Assembly (NCBI GenBank): GCA_027449805.1
Contig: DAIDKY010000019.1
Location: forward strand, 1 to 13,874
DNA length: 13,874 nucleotides
Direction: 5' to 3'
Source: a bacterium
GTDB lineage: Bacteria; Patescibacteriota; Saccharimonadia; UBA4664
The notes under the pieces are model-generated. The model made no database searches and was not told the origin of the DNA. It worked only from the letters and a program-made list of their open reading frames with translations. The position numbers and the translations under genes are program-made. This document shows, one piece after another, positions 1 through 5,411 of the stretch; the first letter of the stretch is position 1; every line of letters starts with the position of its first letter.

Positions 1-1
1 T

Positions 2-232
2 TTTGCGTGCCGACACTGTTACGACCTTACCTATGAATCTCGCCTTCTATCCCCTAGCTTCAGGGGGCTTGCGCGTATCTTAGATGCAGAAAAGAAGATT
101 AGTGCGCTTGATAACACTATCAAGCGCAGAACGTATGCAGGCAAGCCAACCTCAAAGCAAAAGAAGCTCGATGCGTTGTGGCAACGAGCCTTTGCTGATA
201 CTGCCGCACTAACGTATCTAAACAGGTTATAA
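2..232 (+). CDS. 3' end of a zinc-finger-like element protein (partial)
   Basis: The frame starting at base 2 is open from the window edge to TAA at 230-232, giving 76 residues, with the start lying outside the window. Near the beginning it reads F-A-C-R-H-C-Y-D-L-T-Y-E-S-R. This C-x2-C...L-x-Y-x-S pattern recalls small hypothetical proteins that carry one zinc-ribbon half and a basic helical tail, often found beside phage or integrative-element genes. The rest is lysine/arginine-rich and probably helical. The gene ends inside the -10 box of the recombinase promoter, so the two genes are tightly packed and probably belong to the same mobile element. The function is unknown; DNA binding is only a guess from the Cys pair and the basic tail. 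No start-codon evidence is available. Confidence 0.6.
   Translation, partial: FACRHCYDLTYESRLLSPSFRGLARILDAEKKISALDNTIKRRTYAGKPTSKQKKLDALWQRAFADTAALTYLNRL
103..128. repeat. Perfect 11-bp inverted repeat with 4-nt loop
   Basis: TGCGCTTGATA (103-113), loop ACAC (114-117), TATCAAGCGCA (118-128). The arms are exact reverse complements. The repeat lies inside the coding sequence of the partial element gene, about 100 bp before the recombinase promoter. There is no T-tract on either strand, so it is not a normal intrinsic terminator. It could be a protein-binding dyad or an mRNA hairpin. Confidence 0.6.
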
Positions 233-249
233 TGTTGACTATAGTCAAC
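228..249 (+). promoter_or_regulatory. Recombinase promoter -10 plus 16-bp palindromic operator candidate
   Basis: TATAAT at 228-233 is directly followed by the perfect palindrome GTTGACTATAGTCAAC (234-249). Transcription would start near 240, inside the palindrome, so a dimeric protein bound here would block initiation. No convincing -35 is visible 16-18 bp upstream. The mRNA leader before the recombinase ATG at 264 would be about 24 nt and has no clear Shine-Dalgarno sequence. An autorepressor or an element-encoded repressor is an inference from this geometry. Confidence 0.5.
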
Positions 250-263
250 AGAGCCATATACCA

Positions 264-1880
264 ATGAAGTACTACGTATACAGCCGTAAATCATCCGAGG
301 ACGAGGAGAAGCAAGTCCTATCCCTTAGTAGTCAGCTCGACAAATCACGAGAGTTATTCTCACATTTAGATCTGGTTGAACTATCGCCTGAATCAGCTAG
401 TGCCTTCGTACCTGACAACCGACCCATATTCGACGACATGATTCGACGGATACAAAGCGGCGAGGCTCAGGGCATCGTTGCATGGCATCCCGATCGCCTT
501 TCGCGTAACGAGATTGACGCGGCCAAGATAACCTACATGCTGCGTACAGGTAAACTCTTGGACCTTAAGTTCGGTTCATATACCTTTGATAACTCGCCAG
601 AAGGCATAATGATGCTTCAGATGGTTATGTCGCAATCTCAATACTTTTCCGCAAAGCTGAGTAAGGACGTTAAGCGCGGGCTTGAGAAGAAAGTTAGCCT
701 TGGCTGGTTTCCAGGGGTCGCAAAGGCTGGCTATCTTAATACTCCAGATCGGGACAAGGGAATGCGCGTAGTGATTAAGGACCCCGATCGTTTCGTCATT
801 GTCCGAAAGATGTGGGATCTCATGCTTACGGGCAACTACTCGATCCGACAGGTCGTAGCTATCGCCAATACGGAGTGGGGATTCACTACTCGCCAGACTA
901 AGAAGATGGGCGGTAATCCGTTAGGCCTCTCGACCGCATACAAGCTGTTTACGAGCCAGTTCTATGCCGGAGTCATAGAGTACAAGGGTGAGACCTACAG
1001 CGGCTCACACGAGCCTATGGTAACCCTAGCTGAGTTTGACCTGGTGCAAGAGATTCTGGGCCGGAAAGGTAAGCCCCGACCGAAGACACACCAGTTTGCC
1101 TTTACAGGCCTAATTCGATGCGCTGAATGCGGTTGTATGTACACCGCCGAGACCAAGGTCAAGGTCAATGCTAAGACTGGGCTGAAGAGGTTCTACACCT
1201 ACTATCACTGTACTCGTAAACGGCGTGACCTCATTTGTAGCCAACGCACAAATATCCGGGAGGAAGAACTTGAGGGACAGATCGATGCGTTACTCAGTAG
1301 ATTTACCATACTACCTGAGTTCAACGACTGGGCTCTCGACGTACTAAACAGCTCAAATGACAACGAGATAAAAGAACGAACACAAATTCAGCTCAACCTG
1401 ACACGAAAGACCCTTAGTCTACAGAAGCAGATTGATAGTCTAACCCAGATGCGATACCGAGAACTTATCAATGATGAGGAGTTTGCCTCTCAAAAAAGCA
1501 CATTGAAGGCGGCCTTGCACTCGGCCCAAGCTGAACTCCACGACAGTGAGACGCGCGCTGCAAACTGGTTAGGACTAACCGAAAGTGCTTTCAACTTTGC
1601 AACGTACGCCCGAGAGAACTTTAAACACGGTGACCTCAATACCAAGAAGAGCATACTCAGAAGCATGGGCCAGAACCCTCTGATGCGGGACGGTATCCTT
1701 ACTATTGAGCCTAACCGTTGGCTTGTACCTATCATCGAAGACTATCCTCAGCTAGAGGAGTCATACCGTCAGGTTAGAACCGATAATAATGCCTCTCCAA
1801 AAGAGAAAACAGAGGCTTTTGCCTCTGTAAATAATTCCTGGCTCCGGAGGTCGGGCTCGAACCGACGACCCAGCGGTTAA
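264..1880 (+). CDS. Large serine recombinase (integrase) of an integrated element
   Basis: 538 residues, typical of large serine recombinases that insert or excise mobile elements through a covalent 5'-phosphoserine intermediate. The N-terminal resolvase domain spans about residues 1-145. It has the nucleophile region Y-S-R8-K-S10 (S10 the likely catalytic serine) and the second arginine motif D-R-L-S-R at 77-81. A recombinase domain follows at about 150-270. A zinc ribbon is formed by C286-x2-C289 and C316-x8-C325. A glutamine/lysine-rich coiled coil spans about 365-430. The last roughly 25 residues are encoded by a terminator (1799-1828) and then by the antisense of the tRNA-Asn 3' half, ending in W-L-R-R-S-G-S-N-R-R-P-S-G, a familiar tRNA-read-through peptide. 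The stop codon therefore lies in tRNA sequence and would change after excision. The body of the gene looks intact. The start ATG at 264 puts the catalytic serine at the usual distance from the N-terminus. Confidence 0.93.
   Translation: MKYYVYSRKSSEDEEKQVLSLSSQLDKSRELFSHLDLVELSPESASAFVPDNRPIFDDMIRRIQSGEAQGIVAWHPDRLSRNEIDAAKITYMLRTGKLLDLKFGSYTFDNSPEGIMMLQMVMSQSQYFSAKLSKDVKRGLEKKVSLGWFPGVAKAGYLNTPDRDKGMRVVIKDPDRFVIVRKMWDLMLTGNYSIRQVVAIANTEWGFTTRQTKKMGGNPLGLSTAYKLFTSQFYAGVIEYKGETYSGSHEPMVTLAEFDLVQEILGRKGKPRPKTHQFAFTGLIRCAECGCMYTAETKVKVNAKTGLKRFYTYYHCTRKRRDLICSQRTNIREEELEGQIDALLSRFTILPEFNDWALDVLNSSNDNEIKERTQIQLNLTRKTLSLQKQIDSLTQMRYRELINDEEFASQKSTLKAALHSAQAELHDSETRAANWLGLTESAFNFATYARENFKHGDLNTKKSILRSMGQNPLMRDGILTIEPNRWLVPIIEDYPQLEESYRQVRTDNNASPKEKTEAFASVNNSWLRRSGSNRRPSG
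1799..1828 (-). terminator. Intrinsic terminator downstream of tRNA-Asn
   Basis: On the minus strand an 8-bp stem ACAGAGGC/GCCTCTGT with loop AAAA (1828-1809) is followed by a T-rich run (TTTTCTCTTTT, 1809-1799). It begins 11 nt after the tRNA CCA end, so it fits termination of the tRNA transcript. On the plus strand the same DNA codes for recombinase residues and has no T-tract after the stem, so it should not stop recombinase transcription strongly. Confidence 0.7.
1839..1880. other. Probable element attachment region in the tRNA 3' half
   Basis: The recombinase gene abuts and overlaps the 3' half of the tRNA, the arrangement typical of elements integrated at a tRNA 3' end. The element would extend leftward, and the crossover would lie in or just beyond the T-arm/acceptor sequence. 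No second copy of this sequence is in the window, so the exact core cannot be set. Serine recombinases often use very short cores, so the duplicated part may be only a few bases. Confidence 0.4.
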
Positions 1881-1913
1881 CAGCCGCTTGCTCTACCACT
1901 GAGCTACTCCGGA
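1839..1913 (-). tRNA. tRNA-Asn (anticodon GTT)
   Basis: Reading the minus strand from 1913, the acceptor stem TCCGGAG (1913-1907) pairs with CTCCGGA (1849-1843), then discriminator G and an encoded CCA (1841-1839). The D-arm GCTC...GAGC spans 1904-1890. The anticodon stem AGCGG/CCGCT encloses loop CTGTTAA (1883-1877), which gives anticodon GTT for asparagine. The T-arm GTCGG-TTCGAGC-CCGAC spans 1866-1850. All four stems are fully paired, so the gene appears functional. It is transcribed leftward and converges with the recombinase gene, whose last 42 bases (1839-1880) overlap it on the opposite strand. Confidence 0.96.
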
Positions 1914-1923
1914 ATACCTGGTG

Positions 1924-1953
1924 ATTATAGGCTACTTTAGCCTAGACACGCAA
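1924..1953 (-). promoter_or_regulatory. tRNA-Asn promoter
   Basis: On the minus strand TTGCGT (1953-1948) is followed after 18 nt by a perfect TATAAT (1929-1924), ending 10 nt before the first tRNA base. The -10 is consensus; the -35 keeps only the TTG. The spacer contains a 17-bp dyad (1928-1944). Confidence 0.65.
1928..1944. repeat. 7-bp inverted repeat in the tRNA promoter spacer
   Basis: TAGGCTA (1928-1934), CTT, TAGCCTA (1938-1944), perfect arms. It fills the spacer between the tRNA -35 and -10 and slightly overlaps the -10. It also lies about 30 bp upstream of the cfa promoter on the other strand. It could be an operator for either promoter or a chance dyad. Confidence 0.4.
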
Positions 1954-1971
1954 GCCTTGCCAGGTTCGGTG

Positions 1972-1984
1972 TATAATCAAAATA
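1972..1984 (+). promoter_or_regulatory. cfa promoter giving a leaderless mRNA
   Basis: A perfect TATAAT at 1972-1977 lies six bases before the ATG at 1984. Initiation at the usual 7 nt past the -10 would put +1 on the A of the ATG. There is no Shine-Dalgarno in that gap. No consensus -35 is found at 16-18 bp. This decides the cfa start. Confidence 0.6.
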
Positions 1985-3222
1985 TGCTTGAGAAAGCCTT
2001 ACTCAATCGAGTTCTGCGCCTTATTAAAGTAGGCAGCCTCAAGGTTACCTACTGGACCGGCGAGACCATTACCTATGGTAGCGGTGAACTCTACGCTCAC
2101 CTCATCGTCCATACCCCCAAGGCGATCCGTGCCATTGCCAAGAGCCCCACACTTGGTTTTGGCGAGTCATACATGAACGGCGACATCGACGTTGAGGGCG
2201 AACTTCAGATGGTTAATAAGCTCATCATTGATAATCAAGATATCCCTAAGCGCCTGGCAAAACTTCAGCCCATTACTCCTCAACATCGTAACGCCAATCG
2301 CAAATCGACCCAGGCCAAACAGATTCAGCACCACTATGATCTGGGCAATGATTTTTACAAACGTTGGCTCGACGACTCGATGACCTACAGCTGCGCCTAC
2401 TTTAAGACCCCAAAGGATACCCTGGAGAAGGCCCAGGAACAGAAACTCGACCATGTTCTGGCCAAGCTGCAGCTCAAACCGGGTATGAGTCTGCTAGACA
2501 TCGGTTCCGGCTGGGGTCAATTGCTCATCCGCGCCGCCCAGCAACACGGCGTTACGGGTCACGGCATCACCTTGAGCAAGGAGCAGTTCCGCCATTCTAA
2601 GGCCCTGGCCAAGAAGCTCGGGTTAGCCGATAAGCTCACCTTTGAACTCATCAACTATCAAGACCTAGCCAAGCGCGACCTCAGCTTCGACCGCGTCGTC
2701 AGCGTCGGGATGTTCGAACACGTCGGCCAAGGTAATCACGAGGACTACTTCCGAGCCGTCGATAAGCTGCTCAAGCCCGGTGGTATCACCGTACTCCACA
2801 CCATTTCAGGACAATACCCCGGTGGAACTGACCCGTGGATCGATCGCTACATCTTCCCGGGTGGCTATCTCCCAACAGTAGCCGAGATTACCACCATCTC
2901 GCCGCAATACAACTTTCGGTTGCTCGATTACGAAAATCTGCGACTGCATTACGCCATGACGTTACACGAATGGCTACGACGCTATGAGGCTCATGCGATC
3001 TGGGTACTAAAACGCTACGATGAACGCTTCTACCGCATGTGGCGGATGTATCTGGCGGTTTGCGAAGCCAGCTTCCGTTGGGGCGATCTAGGACTATCTC
3101 AGTTCGTCTTTAGCAAGGGCGTGAATAATTATCTACCCCTAACTCGAGACTTCCTCTACCCCGCGGCATCTCCTCGAAAGCCGCGAAAAGGTCCTGCAAG
3201 AGCTGGTCGGCCTGCTGCGTAA
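1984..3222 (+). CDS. cfa: Cyclopropane-fatty-acyl-phospholipid synthase
   Basis: 412 residues. The enzyme transfers a methylene group from S-adenosylmethionine to cis double bonds of membrane phospholipid acyl chains, making cyclopropane rings that stiffen the membrane. Landmarks are H-H-Y-D-L-G-N-D-F-Y at 116-125, S-M-T-Y-S-C-A-Y-F at 132-140 with C137, the SAM-binding motif L-D-I-G-S-G-W-G at 171-178, G-M-F-E-H-V-G with E245 at 242-248, H272, and L-H-Y-A-M with Y323. E245, H272 and Y323 correspond to E. coli Cfa residues E239, H266 and Y317 with a constant offset. The in-frame GTG at 1921 would extend the protein by 21 residues, but it lies upstream of the -10 box, so ATG 1984 is the start. 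The C-terminal 20 or so residues are Arg/Lys/Pro/Ala-rich, go past the usual family end, and overlap a possible opposite-strand ORF. Confidence 0.93.
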   Translation: MLEKALLNRVLRLIKVGSLKVTYWTGETITYGSGELYAHLIVHTPKAIRAIAKSPTLGFGESYMNGDIDVEGELQMVNKLIIDNQDIPKRLAKLQPITPQHRNANRKSTQAKQIQHHYDLGNDFYKRWLDDSMTYSCAYFKTPKDTLEKAQEQKLDHVLAKLQLKPGMSLLDIGSGWGQLLIRAAQQHGVTGHGITLSKEQFRHSKALAKKLGLADKLTFELINYQDLAKRDLSFDRVVSVGMFEHVGQGNHEDYFRAVDKLLKPGGITVLHTISGQYPGGTDPWIDRYIFPGGYLPTVAEITTISPQYNFRLLDYENLRLHYAMTLHEWLRRYEAHAIWVLKRYDERFYRMWRMYLAVCEASFRWGDLGLSQFVFSKGVNNYLPLTRDFLYPAASPRKPRKGPARAGRPAA

Positions 3223-3337
3223 AGTCGAGCGGAACAAGATATCGTGTCACTCGCTTGGGCCACTTCTGTTCTAAGCCGCTGACCTTAATGGTGTCCGCCG
3301 TAACGTTGAGGCGGCAGAAGACGGGTAGCGACGTCAC
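3110..3337 (-). CDS. Possible small hypothetical protein downstream of lexA
   Basis: A 75-residue frame from GTG at 3337 begins 4 nt after the lexA stop and runs into the 3' end of cfa on the opposite strand, overlapping it by 113 bp. The product is not recognised. It is predicted soluble, with an amphipathic stretch D-F-T-Q-Q-A-D-Q-L-L-Q-D-L-F at about residues 38-51. In favour: it fills an otherwise empty 119-bp gap in a compact region and could be co-transcribed with lexA. Against: a GTG start without a Shine-Dalgarno, short length, and an overlap that could make it a chance ORF. The frame stays open upstream only to 3355, with no better start. Confidence 0.33.
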   Translation of the reverse strand: MTSLPVFCRLNVTADTIKVSGLEQKWPKRVTRYLVPLDFTQQADQLLQDLFAAFEEMPRGRGSLELGVDNYSRPC

Positions 3338-3341
3338 CGGA

Positions 3342-3959
3342 CTAGTACTTTCGGATTAATCCGATAACGATACCTTGGATCTCGATCGGAGTACCAGGTT
3401 CGACGATGATCGGCTCCATCGCCGCGTTCGAAGGCTGCAAGCGGATGTGGCCCTTCTCCTTGTAGTAGCGCTTAAGCGTAGCGCCGCCGTTGTTGACCAT
3501 GGCAATGACCATATCGCCATTGGAGGGAACTTCTTTCTCGGTCACGACGACATAATCTTCATCGTTGATGCCCTCGTCGATCATCGACTGGCCCTTTACC
3601 TGAAGCACGTATGAGTTACGGCGTCCGACCATAAAGGGCGGAACCTCGAGAGTCTCGGAGTGGTGGCTGAGCGTCTCGATCGGCTGACCTGCGGCAACCA
3701 AACCCATGATCGGCAAGCTAACTGCTTGGGCTTCGAACTCATCCTGAGGAACCAGTTGGATCGAACGGGCCTCGTTCTCGCCCTTTTGGAGCATACCCTT
3801 GGCAACGAGCGACTCGATATGCTCGGCTACAGTGGCGACCGACCCGAACTTAAAGGCCGTAGCGATCTCGCGGTAGCTCGGCGCGTAGCCGTGGGCCTCG
3901 ATGTACTGGCTTACAAAGTCGTAGACTTCTTTTTGGCGTTTGGTTAATGGCTCGGCCAT
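3342..3959 (-). CDS. lexA: LexA repressor (SOS regulator)
   Basis: 205 residues, the normal length. It represses SOS genes until RecA filaments on single-stranded DNA trigger self-cleavage. The N-terminal winged helix-turn-helix covers about 1-70, including P-S-Y-R-E-I-A at 27-33 and the recognition helix near 40-53. The C-terminal S24-type autoprotease follows, with cleavage site A90-G91 (V-A-A-G), catalytic S125 in K-G-Q-S-M and catalytic K163 in A-T-L-K-R. The start at 3959 is supported by GGAGG five bases upstream (3969-3965). The gene has its own consensus promoter and is separated from pafA upstream by a terminator. A dyad in its promoter suggests autoregulation. All key residues are present, so it should be active. 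Confidence 0.95.
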   Translation of the reverse strand: MAEPLTKRQKEVYDFVSQYIEAHGYAPSYREIATAFKFGSVATVAEHIESLVAKGMLQKGENEARSIQLVPQDEFEAQAVSLPIMGLVAAGQPIETLSHHSETLEVPPFMVGRRNSYVLQVKGQSMIDEGINDEDYVVVTEKEVPSNGDMVIAMVNNGGATLKRYYKEKGHIRLQPSNAAMEPIIVEPGTPIEIQGIVIGLIRKY

Positions 3960-3970
3960 GGTACCCTCCG

Positions 3971-3993
3971 ATGCTTAATTTATCTATAAGCAT
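3971..3993. promoter_or_regulatory. Candidate LexA operator
   Basis: ATGCTTA (3971-3977), 9-nt spacer, TAAGCAT (3987-3993), perfect arms. It covers the predicted start of lexA transcription and touches the -10 box. It matches neither the Escherichia CTGT-N8-ACAG nor the Bacillus/actinobacterial GAAC-N4-GTTC operator. Autoregulation by LexA is an inference from position. Confidence 0.45.
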
Positions 3994-4021
3994 TATAGCC
4001 GAACAAAAGCCGAAGTGTCAA
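3992..4021 (-). promoter_or_regulatory. lexA promoter (TTGACA-18-TATAAT)
   Basis: On the minus strand a perfect TTGACA (4021-4016) and a perfect TATAAT (3997-3992) are separated by 18 nt, the strongest promoter in the window. Transcription should begin near 3985, giving a leader of about 26 nt with a good Shine-Dalgarno. This contrasts with the leaderless starts elsewhere in the window. Confidence 0.85.
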
Positions 4022-4050
4022 GACAAAAAGAAGCGCCTTGATTAGGCGCT
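4022..4050 (-). terminator. pafA terminator overlapping its stop codon
   Basis: On the minus strand AGCGCCT (4050-4044) pairs with AGGCGCT (4038-4032) around a 5-nt loop, followed by the T-rich run TCTTTTTGTCTT. The pafA stop TAA (4044-4042) sits at the end of the stem and in the loop. The T-rich run leads straight into the -35 of the lexA promoter (4021-4016). Confidence 0.75.
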
Positions 4051-5328
4051 GGCGAGCAATCGGCTCGGTATCTCTGTTTCAAGCGGATCAGATAGATGGT
4101 GTACTTTCCCACGGTACTTATAGTGTGCCCAGTCGACGGTGCAGCCGGCTCCTAGCGCCGCCGATCGAATGCGAGCACGAGTCGTCTGGGGCGGAACCAC
4201 TTTTGCTGTTTCAACAGCCTGCCAGTCAACATCCGAAGCGTAAGTCTCTTCGACGTAACGGAGGAGTCTGCCACGACCATGGATCTGGGAACAAGCCAAA
4301 TCCAATCTAATGATCTCATCATCACTAAGCGGGCCGCGAGCTTCAGCGCTCTCAACGATATAGCGCTTGGTCGCCCAGTCGATTTCACCAACCAGGTCAA
4401 TCAAGGTGCCGAACTCAAGCAGATCGAGGAGATGTCCCCAACGTTCTAGGGTTGCGTTAAAACGGTCGTACACGCCGCTGCCTGATACGAACTCTTTTGC
4501 CACCCGAAGGTAGTAACGCTGGATTTCCAGGGCGGTCATTTTTGTACCATCTTCGAGATCAATTTCCGCATCGAGGCCGCTGCTTACCTGACGAACCGCA
4601 CTCAATGGATCCTTAAGGCTAATCGACTTTTTTAAGCCACCGGCCTCAAGGATCGTCAACATTAGAGCCGTTAGATCAAACTTGAAGGCCGTATTCTTGG
4701 GTAGGAAATTGTTGTCGCCACAGATCAAGTGCAGGCGCTTACTCTCCGAGGCATGAGGCTCCTCTCGAACGTTAATAATTCCTCGATTATTTGTCGTTCC
4801 GGACGAGATCTTTGCGTCCGTAAACCAGGCGCGCTGAGAGAGCTGATACGATATCGAGCCGGCCTTAACCGAACGATAGTAGCCGATACCGAGCATGATT
4901 TGCCTTGTCACGAGAAACGGGATCAATGGGCGAGCGAATACACCAAGCGGTAGCTGAGTCCAAACCTGATAGTTCTCGTGGCAGCCGTAAGTATTTGGTG
5001 GCTCCTTACGGTTCAGGCTTACTAAATTGCCCTTAAAGAGGTAGACGCGCGGCATAATACCGGTGTCGTCAGCGATCTGTTCCTCAAACTCAACGAGCCG
5101 CTCTTGGAGCAATCGTTCATTACCAAGCGCGTTATTCTTAATCTCTTCACCGGTCGTTCCTTCTGCCCCGCTCGATTCAAGATGTTCATTGTTGTCGACA
5201 TAATGGCGGCCACCGTTGCCGAGCCACCGATTAGATGTTCCCAGCAGCTTTACAGCTCTAAAGTCGAAATCCGGATGCGTAACACGATGCCCGAACTCTT
5301 CTTCCATCCCCATCGCACGAACCAACAT
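4042..5328 (-). CDS. pafA: Pup-protein ligase family protein (PafA-like)
   Basis: 428 residues. PafA ligates the C-terminal glutamate of the small protein Pup to substrate lysines using ATP, marking proteins for the bacterial proteasome. Family signatures in order: M-G-M-E-E-E-F-G at 6-13, N-G-G-R-H-Y-V-D at 38-45, Y-G-C-H-E-N-Y at 114-120, P-F-L-V-T-R-Q at 137-143, I-I-N-V-R-E-E-P-H-A at 184-193, R-L-H-L-I-C-G-D at 198-205, P-P-Q-T-T-R-A-R at 379-386 and V-D-W-A-H at 398-402. D45 matches the catalytic aspartate, and Y43 and E51 keep the spacing of the neighbouring active-site residues. The usual H-P-E-Y after it is changed to E-H-L-E-S. The C-terminal signatures and the lack of an obvious Dop-type insertion favour ligase over the depupylase Dop. 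GGAG lies 5 nt before the ATG. No Pup, Dop, Mpa or proteasome gene is nearby; the neighbours are lexA and a VanW gene. Confidence 0.85.
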   Translation of the reverse strand: MLVRAMGMEEEFGHRVTHPDFDFRAVKLLGTSNRWLGNGGRHYVDNNEHLESSGAEGTTGEEIKNNALGNERLLQERLVEFEEQIADDTGIMPRVYLFKGNLVSLNRKEPPNTYGCHENYQVWTQLPLGVFARPLIPFLVTRQIMLGIGYYRSVKAGSISYQLSQRAWFTDAKISSGTTNNRGIINVREEPHASESKRLHLICGDNNFLPKNTAFKFDLTALMLTILEAGGLKKSISLKDPLSAVRQVSSGLDAEIDLEDGTKMTALEIQRYYLRVAKEFVSGSGVYDRFNATLERWGHLLDLLEFGTLIDLVGEIDWATKRYIVESAEARGPLSDDEIIRLDLACSQIHGRGRLLRYVEETYASDVDWQAVETAKVVPPQTTRARIRSAALGAGCTVDWAHYKYRGKVHHLSDPLETEIPSRLLASA

Positions 5329-5381
5329 AGTTGCTCCGATCTCTTGGTCTTATCTGTCAACGAACGTGGCTTTAGCTTAGA

Positions 5382-5400
5382 GACAGCTCCAACGGCTGTC
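5382..5400. repeat. 6-bp stem-loop between the VanW gene and pafA
   Basis: GACAGC (5382-5387), 7-nt loop, GCTGTC (5395-5400). It lies in the 83-bp gap between the VanW-family stop and the pafA start. No T-tract follows on the minus strand, so it is not a convincing terminator. No good promoter is seen in this gap, so pafA is probably transcribed from upstream. Confidence 0.4.
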
Positions 5401-5411
5401 AATCCTCCTGT

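Noticed and set aside
31..294. 87-residue frame on the minus strand at the left edge
   Set aside because: It is antisense to the partial zinc-finger-like gene and recombinase start, and has no recognisable motif; the plus-strand frame from base 2 has a Cys-x2-Cys signature.
3295..3314. Stem CCGCC/GGCGG between cfa and lexA as a terminator
   Set aside because: Five-bp stem, 10-nt loop and no T-tract on either strand.
3351..3364. 14-bp palindrome TCGGATTAATCCGA
   Set aside because: It lies in the conserved LexA C-terminal codons (I-G-L-I-R), so coding constraint plus chance explains it.
5329..5411. A pup gene next to pafA
   Set aside because: The 83-bp gap is too short for Pup and no frame there or nearby ends in Gly-Gly-Glu or Gly-Gly-Gln.
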